Assembly (NCBI GenBank): GCA_003167555.1
Contig: PMSN01000022.1
Coordinates: 142,491 to 206,490, forward strand
Reading direction: 5' to 3'
From: Spartobacteria bacterium
GTDB lineage: Bacteria > Verrucomicrobiota > Verrucomicrobiia > Chthoniobacterales > UBA10450
Length of the DNA: 64,000 bases
How positions within the stretch are numbered: position 1 is the stretch's first letter; the number at the start of each line of letters is the position of its first letter. Positions 51,437 through 58,942 of the stretch are shown in pieces. The translations under genes and the position numbers were made by a program. Under the pieces are notes generated by a model that worked only from the letters and a program-made list of their open reading frames with translations, ran no database searches and was not told the DNA's origin.

Positions 51437-53215
51437 CTAGGCTACCGCCGCGTGCTCGTGCGCATGCTGCCGCCGATGCTCCTGCGCGACGAATGCCGGC
51501 GCCGATGGCACATGGTACATCTCCAGATCCTCGTCGTCGGTCACCGGAGTCATCGCGAGGTCCATGTATTCGAGCTTCTTCGGGTCCTTCTTCACGCGCA
51601 CGTAGATGGCGCGCAGCCGGGAATAGAGCGCAATCCATTTCCCCAGCTTCACCACCGATTCCACGGCGTATTTCGGATAAAATTTCCAAACCGGCTCAAT
51701 CGGCAGACCCGGCCGGCGATCGCGGCGGAATTTGAATCGGAACAAGCCGGTCTCGAGCGGATGGATTTTCTCGATCTGAATTGCGCCCATGAACCAGGCG
51801 ATCAGCATGATGGCGTTGCTCGCCGGCGCTTTTCGCGACACGAGCCGGCGGACCACCGCCTCCATGTGTTCCTTCGTGTAGTAGGTCTCCCAGGCTTTGC
51901 GGTAGACACGCTCCCAATCCTCGCGCGACATCTTCGGGTGCGGCGCGCAGACGTGGTTGAGATCGTACTTGTTCAGGTCGGGATCGACCACGACTCCCGA
52001 GTTCACCAATGTCTGGTGATCCTCGGAGCCCGGCAGCGGCGTCAGGAAAAAGAATTCCAGGATGTCGAGCGGCAATTCCTTTTTGACGATCTCAACGTCG
52101 CGGATGATCGATTCCGGCGTGTCGTTCGGAAACCCGAGGATGTAGCCGCAATAGGTGATGATCCTCGCCGTTTTCCAGGCCTGAAGCATCTTGCGATACT
52201 CGGTGATCTTGTTCTGCCGCTTGTGCGCGCCGGCCAGGCTGTCCGGGTTGATATTCTCCAGCCCGATATAAACCCGCTTCACTCCAGCCGCGCGGCATTT
52301 CTCAATAAAATTCGGTAGCTTATGACAGGCCGTGTCCACCTGGATCAGGAACGACAGCTTGATCTTCTCGTTCAGGCGCAGGTGAATCAGCCGGTCGAGG
52401 ATGATCTCCCAATCCTTGTTCCGGGCGAAATTGTCGTCCGTAATAAAAAAGCGGTTCAATCCCTGCGCCACGTTCTCGCGGATGAGCCGCTCGACATCAT
52501 CCGCTGACCGCCGGCGTGACTTCCGTCCCTGCACATTGATGATCGTGCAGAACGAACATTGGAACGGGCAACCGCGTCCCGCATCGAAACTCGTCACCGC
52601 GCCCGCCGTGCGCGCCGCGCGAATCGCCGGAATGAGGGGCAGGGGTTCCCCTTCGATATTCGGCAGGTCCGCCATGAAATTATAGAGCGGCTTCAGATTG
52701 TTCTCGAACGCATCCTTGAGCACCAGTTCCATGCGCCCTTCCGCCTCCCCGGCAAAAATCATGACGCCCATCGCTCTCGCCTTGTGCAGATCGGCGTCGT
52801 TGCCACCCATCATGCTGAGAATTCCCGAGGCGTGGAACCCGCCGACGCCCACCTGAATGCCGCGCTCGCGCAACGGCCGCGCCAGATCGAGCGCGTGCGG
52901 GAACTGATTCGATTGCACCCCGATCATCATTACCATACCCGCGCCCGCCTCTTCGATCATGCGCGCCAATCGTGCCGGCTTGATCCGCGTATTCGTCTCA
53001 TCGAACGGATGAATCTCGATTTCGACATCCTCACCGAGCACATAGCGCTGCGCGCAATCCCGCGCCAGTCCATAGACCGCCGCCAGCGAATTAGACGGAA
53101 TCGTCGAGCGAAACCACTGAATCACGTACCCGTCATCGTCGTAGTGCGATGGCTTGACCAGGATGAGGCAAAAGCGCTTGGTCGCGCGCGTGGATGTGGT
53201 CGGAATAGTTGGCAT
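51437..53215 (-). CDS. B12-binding-type radical SAM protein (paralogue 1)
   Basis: A 592-residue enzyme nearly superimposable on its downstream neighbour. B12-binding-like domain: LVKPSHYDDDGYVIQWFRST and MMIGVQSNQFPHALDLARPL. Radical SAM core: FDAGRGCPFQCSFCTIINVQ (4Fe-4S cysteines), RFFITDDNFARNKDWEIILD, YIGLENINPDSLAGAHKRQN. Conserved C-terminal part GLPIEPVWKFYPKYAVESVV and the same His-rich tail (EHRRQHAHEHAAVA). The two genes are a tandem duplication separated by 238 bp that contain a nested palindrome. Preservation of the tail in both suggests a shared metal-binding or partner role. Substrate unknown. Confidence 0.88.
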   Translation of the reverse strand: MPTIPTTSTRATKRFCLILVKPSHYDDDGYVIQWFRSTIPSNSLAAVYGLARDCAQRYVLGEDVEIEIHPFDETNTRIKPARLARMIEEAGAGMVMMIGVQSNQFPHALDLARPLRERGIQVGVGGFHASGILSMMGGNDADLHKARAMGVMIFAGEAEGRMELVLKDAFENNLKPLYNFMADLPNIEGEPLPLIPAIRAARTAGAVTSFDAGRGCPFQCSFCTIINVQGRKSRRRSADDVERLIRENVAQGLNRFFITDDNFARNKDWEIILDRLIHLRLNEKIKLSFLIQVDTACHKLPNFIEKCRAAGVKRVYIGLENINPDSLAGAHKRQNKITEYRKMLQAWKTARIITYCGYILGFPNDTPESIIRDVEIVKKELPLDILEFFFLTPLPGSEDHQTLVNSGVVVDPDLNKYDLNHVCAPHPKMSREDWERVYRKAWETYYTKEHMEAVVRRLVSRKAPASNAIMLIAWFMGAIQIEKIHPLETGLFRFKFRRDRRPGLPIEPVWKFYPKYAVESVVKLGKWIALYSRLRAIYVRVKKDPKKLEYMDLAMTPVTDDEDLEMYHVPSAPAFVAQEHRRQHAHEHAAVA

Positions 53216-53421
53216 CGTAGTTCCTAAAGCCGACGTATATACAAAATTGCGCGGAGCGCGAGAGTAATTTCGCCTCAGCGCTTGGAACAGTGCTCCAGCA
53301 ATGGGTGCCAGAGCCGCCCAAAATTGGCTTTACACCCCTCCGCTCGTAAAAGAGCATCCCGGGCAAATTCGCGGGCGAGTCGGCTTCGTCTGGCTTGTGT
53401 CCGCAAGAACTGAGGGGCCAT

Positions 53422-55911
53422 ATGGGGAACTTATTGTATTTCGGCCAAGGACGGACCTTGGGCGTGGGAGCGTTAACTGGACTGGCTGCGCTCTTTTGTC
53501 TGGTCCCTCTCTCGCTTCACGCTGCGCCATACGGCGTTAACTTGCTCGCAAACGGGAACGCGGAACAGGGAGCAAGTTCGTCGACTGGCGATGCCTTGCC
53601 TGGCCCGAACCCGGTTCCAGGTTGGACGGTAAGCAGTGCTTTCACGGTCGTAAACTACAAAGGTTCGAGTGACACCAGCGGTTTTCCCAAGTCTTCCGAT
53701 CCCGGCCCGCCCGATCGCTCCAATCAGTTCTTTGCCGGCGGCAAAGCGACTACCAGTACGGCCACGCAGGACATCAACGTTTCCGCGAATGCGGCGGCCA
53801 TCAATACCGGAAAGGTAACCTTGGACTTGTCGGGCTGGTTAGGTGGATTCGTGTCTGACCCCGACGTTGCCCAACTCAGCGTGACTTACCTGGATGGAGC
53901 ATCCAATAATATGGGTAGCACCACGATCGGTCCGGTCAGCCCGGCGGATCGCAATAATGTGACCGGTCTGTTTCTGAGAACCATGACGGCTTCAGTGCCG
54001 GCGAACACGGCCACCCTGAGAGTAACACTGACCATGACCCGCACGAGCGGGGCGTTCAACGATGGATATGCCGACAGCCTATCAGTCGTGTTGCGCGCGC
54101 CCACGGTCGTGACGACGACTGCGGACAGCGGGCCCGGCAGCCTGCGGGCAGCTCTTACCGCGAGTAATGCCATCACCTTCGATCCAAATGTTTTTGCGGC
54201 GAACACCGCGCCGCACATCATCAGCCTGGCCAGTGCTCTACCCGCCTTAAGTGGCGATGTGCGAATCGTCGGACCGGGTGCCAAGGCGCTGACCGTCCAG
54301 CGCAGCACGGCGGCAGGCACTGCCAACTTCGCGGTCTTTACCGTTGATAGCGGCGCCACCGTCGTAGCCAACGGGCAAAAACCTGTAGTCACTATCTCGG
54401 GATTAACCATTGCCAATGGCAGCGTGCCGAGCGGCAATGGCGGCGGGATTTTCAATCATACCGGCGATCTCGGGGTGACTAACTGTGCCATTACCGGCAA
54501 CACCGCTTCGGAGGGCGGCGGTATCTACACCGATGCGAATACATTTTGCCTCGTCATCGGCTCCACTTTCAACGCCAATTCGGCGACCTTCGCCGCCGCT
54601 ATGGAAACCTACAACGCGACCTCTTTTCTACGCAACTGTACGATTAGTGGCAACTCGACTCAGACCTACGATGTCCTCGTTTTTGGAGATGCCGCTGCGG
54701 CCTTGATGGAAGTGAGTGACTGCACCATCGTCTCGGCCCAGGCTATCTCTGCGCAGACCCACCACACCGGCAGTTCCGCCAACTTCTATCTCGCTAACAC
54801 TATCCTTTTCAGCACGACTTCGGCGAAGAACCTCGCTTCTATTGGCGGGGTCTTTACCTCTCTCGACTATAACCTGAGTAATCGGGACGACAGCGCCTAC
54901 CTCACCATGACGCACGATCGCAACAATACCGATCCCATGCTTGGGCCGTTGCAAGACAACGGAGGCGGGACACTGACCCAGGCGCTCCTTCCGGGAAGTC
55001 TCGCCATCGATAAGGGCAGTGACACTCAAAACCCCACCGATCAGCGCGGTGCCCCCCGTGTCTTTGACGATCCTAACTCTGCCAGCGGTGGCGGGAATAA
55101 CAGCGACATTGGTGCCTTCGAGTTCCAAGGCGTTCCGCCAGTCGTCCTGGCTAACATCTCGGGGCGGCTTCCGGTAGGAACGGGCGATAACGCTTTGTTT
55201 GCCGGGTTTATCGTCAGCGGGTATCAGCCTAAGAAAGTTATTATTCGAGCCATTGGTCCTTCCCTGGGCATCGCGGGTCGTTTGGCCGATCCAACGCTCG
55301 AGCTGCGCGATTCCAACGGCGTCCTGCTGCAAGCGAACGATAACTGGAAAGACTCGCCTAACAAACAGGCGATCATCGATAGCCAGGTTGCGCCGACCAG
55401 CGACTTGGAGTCAGCGATCGTGGCCACGTTGCCCGCAAGTATTCCGGGGACCAGTTATACAGCGATTGTTCGTGGAGCAAACAATGCGATTGGCATCGGC
55501 GTGGTGGAAGTTTACGATCTGGATCGCACCGTGGATTCGAAGCTGGCGAACATCTCCAACCGGGGATTTGTCCAAACGGGGGACAACGCGTTGTTTGCGG
55601 GAAACATCGTCCTTGGCCAGGTCTCACAGAAGGTGATCATCCGCGCCATCGGCCCGTCTATTCCGATCGCAGGCGTGATGGCCGATCCTACTCTGGAATT
55701 GCACGACGCGAATGGGGGTCTGCTGGAAGCGAACGACAACTGGGTGGACAGTCCGAACAAACAGGCCATCATCGACAGCACGATCCCGCCGTCGAATAAT
55801 TTGGAATCGGCTATTGTCCGAACGCTAACTCCCGCGAACTACACCGCCATAGTGCGCGGTGCGAATAACTCCACGGGTATCGCCGTGGTCGAAGTCTACG
55901 CGCTCCAATAA
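53422..55911 (+). CDS. Secreted beta-helix protein with two C-terminal modules (paralogue A)
   Basis: An 829-residue protein from the ATG at 53422. Signal peptide about 1-34 (LFCLVPLSLHA). Residues about 37-225 form a jelly-roll-like domain starting YGVNLLANGNAEQG. Then TTTADSGPGSLRAAL opens a right-handed beta-helix (about 230-570) of short repeats such as NTASEGGGIYTDAN, ending with DQRGAP and NSDIGAFEFQG, a pattern of 'choice-of-anchor'-type surface proteins. The last 250 residues hold two copies of the LANISxR module (NALFAGFIV, PTLELRD, NDNWKDSPNKQAIID, ESAIVATLP, VVEVYDLD), also present in the protease at 9.1 kb. The gene flanks the sigma/kinase locus. Probably exported to the surface; function unknown. 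Confidence 0.8.
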   Translation: MGNLLYFGQGRTLGVGALTGLAALFCLVPLSLHAAPYGVNLLANGNAEQGASSSTGDALPGPNPVPGWTVSSAFTVVNYKGSSDTSGFPKSSDPGPPDRSNQFFAGGKATTSTATQDINVSANAAAINTGKVTLDLSGWLGGFVSDPDVAQLSVTYLDGASNNMGSTTIGPVSPADRNNVTGLFLRTMTASVPANTATLRVTLTMTRTSGAFNDGYADSLSVVLRAPTVVTTTADSGPGSLRAALTASNAITFDPNVFAANTAPHIISLASALPALSGDVRIVGPGAKALTVQRSTAAGTANFAVFTVDSGATVVANGQKPVVTISGLTIANGSVPSGNGGGIFNHTGDLGVTNCAITGNTASEGGGIYTDANTFCLVIGSTFNANSATFAAAMETYNATSFLRNCTISGNSTQTYDVLVFGDAAAALMEVSDCTIVSAQAISAQTHHTGSSANFYLANTILFSTTSAKNLASIGGVFTSLDYNLSNRDDSAYLTMTHDRNNTDPMLGPLQDNGGGTLTQALLPGSLAIDKGSDTQNPTDQRGAPRVFDDPNSASGGGNNSDIGAFEFQGVPPVVLANISGRLPVGTGDNALFAGFIVSGYQPKKVIIRAIGPSLGIAGRLADPTLELRDSNGVLLQANDNWKDSPNKQAIIDSQVAPTSDLESAIVATLPASIPGTSYTAIVRGANNAIGIGVVEVYDLDRTVDSKLANISNRGFVQTGDNALFAGNIVLGQVSQKVIIRAIGPSIPIAGVMADPTLELHDANGGLLEANDNWVDSPNKQAIIDSTIPPSNNLESAIVRTLTPANYTAIVRGANNSTGIAVVEVYALQ

Positions 55912-55947
55912 CGGAGCGATCACGTCGGCGCCCCTCCTTTCCCTTTG

Positions 55948-58017
55948 CTACGGGGAAAAATGGACACGGCGCAGCAGGGCTTGGAACCGCGGATCAGAAC
56001 GGAGTGAGTCGAGGTATGGTACTACCTTTAGTCCCGTCATGTTAGTGGCATGACTATCACAATCGAGCGCAAGGTAAGTCAGCGCCTTCTCCTTATCGCC
56101 TACTCCGACATAAGCGTAAACCAGCGGTAACATGTCGTCCGGAGCGGCGAGACGCGCCTGCGTCAGAGCGAGCAGCTTTTCGGCTGTGGCATGATCGTTA
56201 GCCAGGCCGTAAACGTAGGCGGCGAGACCGGAGGTGTAGGAACTAGGAGCCAGGCGTTCCAATTCCTTAAGCTCGGCAAAGGCCTCTGGAAAGCGTCCCT
56301 GGTGCGCGTGAGCGAGGGCCAGCCAGAAATAGGCTGAGTCGTATTTTGGATCCAGCTCCAATCCTTCTTTGAGTGGCGCTTCGGCCTCCGGATAGCGGCG
56401 CGCGAAGATAAGAATTTTTCCGGCGTCAAAATGGATCACCGGCAAGGTTGGATCCAATTGGATCGCCAGATTTATTTCGCGCAGAGCCTCGTCAAACCGG
56501 CCCTGGCAACCAAGAAACTCCGCATACCAGTGATGGCCGGTGGGATACTGCGGATTCAGGGCAATCGCGCTTTGGAATTCCTTTTCTGCCCCCGGCCAAT
56601 CCCAGTAATAATTCATCGCGATGAGCCCAAGTGAAGCGTGTGCTTCGGCCAGCTTGGGATCCAACTCCAACGCCTTCCGCCCAGCGGTTGCCGCCTCGGC
56701 AAACTCTTGAGCTCGCAAAGGAGCGGATGTCATGAACTGCAGGACACAGCTTAATCCCGCGTAAGCGCGGGCATATTTTGGGTCCAGAGCGATGGCCTGT
56801 CGCAAATATTTTTCTGCCTCGAGGAAACGGCTCCCATCTCTCGTGTTCCAAATGTAAATCCCTTTCAAATAGGCTTCAGAGGCAGCCGGATTCGAAGTGC
56901 CGCCTTCGTCGAATGCGACCGCCGGCACGGGAGGGACGGAGCGATGGACCAGCCAGAAAGCAGCAGCAACGGAGAGAACAAGGACAGCGGCCGCCGCGCC
57001 AAGAAGGCGTTGGCCAGGTCGATTCGTTACGGCCAATCTTTGTAACCTCGCGTCGAGCGCACTTATGCCCGGACGAGCGGCTGGTTCGAGCGCGAGCATC
57101 GTCCGCAGTAGGGCGATGATGCGTGGTGGCACTCGCGCCGCGCGTAATTGTTCGATCGGTAACGCGCCCGCTTCTCGCGCCTGCCGGATTTCTTGCACGG
57201 TCCTTCCGCGAAACGGCGTTGTTCCTGTCAGCGCGAACCAGAGCGTGACACCTAACGAATAAACATCGGAACGTATATCGAGCGTTGTCTTGTCAAATTG
57301 CTCCGGGCTGGCGAAGGCAGGCGTGCCGACAAACCCGCCTTGCGTGAGCGAGGCCGGATCGATCTTCGCCGTCAATGCTTTGGCCAAACCGAAATCGATG
57401 ATCTTCACGCCCGGCACGCCGCCGGCTTCGTCGCTCGCCACGAGCATCACGTTCGCCGGCTTCAGATCGCGATGGACCAGCGCGTTCTTTTCTGCGACGG
57501 CGAGTGCGGCCACCACTTGTCGCGCGATCGCGATCGTGGTCGGCGCATCGAGCGGCCCGGTCCGGCGCACGCGTTCCTCGAGCGTCTCGCCTTCGACTAA
57601 CTCCATGGCGTAGAAAAAGTGGCCGGTATCTTCGTCCACGCCGAATTGGTAGATGGTCGCGATGTTCGGATGCCGCAATTGCGCCGCCACCCGCGCCTCG
57701 CGCAAAAAACGTTCGCGCCCGGCGTTGCTTCCGCCGGCGTGGACGGACGCCACAATCTTTATCGCCACGGCCCGATCGAGCGAAAGGTCGAGGGCGCGAT
57801 AAGTGATTCCCATCGCGCCGCGACCCAGCTCCCATGCGGTGCCGTCATCGCGTCGCGCAATCCGGTAGTTCGCGAGCTGCTCCGGCGCATCTTCTTTCGC
57901 GCTTCTGCCGGCATCCGGTTCAAAGCCGAGACGGAGCTGGCAGGGCATGCAGCCGACGGACCGCGTCAGCGTTGAGCCACACTCCGGGCAAACTGTCTGC
58001 TCGGCGACATCAGTCAT
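55948..58017 (-). CDS. Membrane Ser/Thr protein kinase with extracytoplasmic TPR domain
   Basis: A 689-residue protein from the ATG at 58015-58017, which has AAAGAGG just upstream; a GTG five codons earlier is an alternative. N-terminal zinc ribbon (CPECGSTLTRSVGCMPC). Hanks kinase domain about 45-330: GRGAMGITYRALDLSLDRAV-AIK, catalytic HRDLKPANV, metal DFG in IIDFGLAKAL, activation loop ending GTPAFASPEQ. A transmembrane span near 345-365 (GAAAAVLVLSVAAAFWLV), then at least eight TPR-like helical pairs outside the membrane (AIALDPKYARAYAGLSCVLQ and so on). It follows the ECF sigma factor gene by 33 bases and is co-transcribed, so it probably signals to that sigma factor. Confidence 0.9.
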   Translation of the reverse strand: MTDVAEQTVCPECGSTLTRSVGCMPCQLRLGFEPDAGRSAKEDAPEQLANYRIARRDDGTAWELGRGAMGITYRALDLSLDRAVAIKIVASVHAGGSNAGRERFLREARVAAQLRHPNIATIYQFGVDEDTGHFFYAMELVEGETLEERVRRTGPLDAPTTIAIARQVVAALAVAEKNALVHRDLKPANVMLVASDEAGGVPGVKIIDFGLAKALTAKIDPASLTQGGFVGTPAFASPEQFDKTTLDIRSDVYSLGVTLWFALTGTTPFRGRTVQEIRQAREAGALPIEQLRAARVPPRIIALLRTMLALEPAARPGISALDARLQRLAVTNRPGQRLLGAAAAVLVLSVAAAFWLVHRSVPPVPAVAFDEGGTSNPAASEAYLKGIYIWNTRDGSRFLEAEKYLRQAIALDPKYARAYAGLSCVLQFMTSAPLRAQEFAEAATAGRKALELDPKLAEAHASLGLIAMNYYWDWPGAEKEFQSAIALNPQYPTGHHWYAEFLGCQGRFDEALREINLAIQLDPTLPVIHFDAGKILIFARRYPEAEAPLKEGLELDPKYDSAYFWLALAHAHQGRFPEAFAELKELERLAPSSYTSGLAAYVYGLANDHATAEKLLALTQARLAAPDDMLPLVYAYVGVGDKEKALTYLALDCDSHATNMTGLKVVPYLDSLRSDPRFQALLRRVHFSP

Positions 58018-58050
58018 ATCCTCTTTGGGCACGACAAGGATGCTCGCGCG

Positions 58051-58803
58051 CTAACCAACTGTGACCACCTGGTAAAGGTATCGCAGTTCGTCTTCCGCCT
58101 GCGCGGAATCCTGCACGGTGGCGGTGACTTCCTCGCGCAGCACTGCGCGATAGCGATCTCGCAAGCGCATCACATCCATCCGCACGGTGGCCGGTTTTCG
58201 GCCCAGGCGGGCTGCCAACTCCTCATAGGGCGCAGCCGTTCCCATCGAGGGAGAGATGTGCGAGCGCAGACAATCAAACAGCGGGCTTTTCCCCGCGAGG
58301 GAATACTCCTGTTCCAGTCGAGCGATCGTCCGGCGCAGGAGTGCCGCGGCCCACTCCCTTTCGAAGATCTGCTCGGCGCTGCCGCCATTGTTGGAACTGT
58401 GGCTAGCCTCGGCCTCGATCAGCGCGGCCTCGCTCAGCGGCACGGCTATCACATTGCCGCCCCGTTTTTGCGCACCATCATGATCGCGCGCGTCAGCCAG
58501 GAAATGCTTGAGGGCGCCGAGCAGGAAAGAGCGGAACTTGCCTTTGGCCCGCTCCGCGCGCGCGAACGATCGGCTTTGGATGAGGTCGAAGAAAAACGAC
58601 TGTGTCAGGTCCTGCGCATCAGGCCGGTCGTATCCTTTCCGCCGCAGGTAAAGATAAAGCGGTTGCCAATAAGTCTTACAGAGTTCGGCGAGCGCCGCGC
58701 GGGCCCTGCCGGATTCCTGCGATTCCGCCGCTTCGAGCACCACCGTCCAGCAGGTGGAAGCAAATAAATTTCCCAAGCTGGGCGTGGCCTCGGTCCCTGT
58801 CAT
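58051..58803 (-). CDS. ECF-type RNA polymerase sigma factor
   Basis: A 250-residue sigma factor of the large ECF branch found with Hanks kinases in Planctomycetes and Verrucomicrobia. Region 2: LAELCKTYWQPLYLYLRRKG then AQDLTQSFFFDLI. Region 4: RLEQEYSLAGKSPLFDCLRS and AAPYEELAARLGRKPATVRM with the helix-turn-helix, then DVMRLRDRYRAVLREEV. An N-terminal leader and a C-terminal extension (ATVQDSAQAEDELRYLYQVV) suggest regulation by an additional contact. It is the first gene of a two-gene operon with the kinase, and diverges from the secreted beta-helix gene at 58.9 kb, sharing a 139-bp intergenic region. Confidence 0.9.
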   Translation of the reverse strand: MTGTEATPSLGNLFASTCWTVVLEAAESQESGRARAALAELCKTYWQPLYLYLRRKGYDRPDAQDLTQSFFFDLIQSRSFARAERAKGKFRSFLLGALKHFLADARDHDGAQKRGGNVIAVPLSEAALIEAEASHSSNNGGSAEQIFEREWAAALLRRTIARLEQEYSLAGKSPLFDCLRSHISPSMGTAAPYEELAARLGRKPATVRMDVMRLRDRYRAVLREEVTATVQDSAQAEDELRYLYQVVTVG

Positions 58804-58942
58804 CCGCCCGGCATTTAGCAGGATGATGCAAAGAAAGGAAAGAACGGATTTAGTTCCGGGCGGCCGGCCCTCTGATCAAAAATTCTTCAGGCCAAGCCCC
58901 TTTTCTTGTGACGCGGCGGAGATTTTTCCGAAGTACAAGGGT

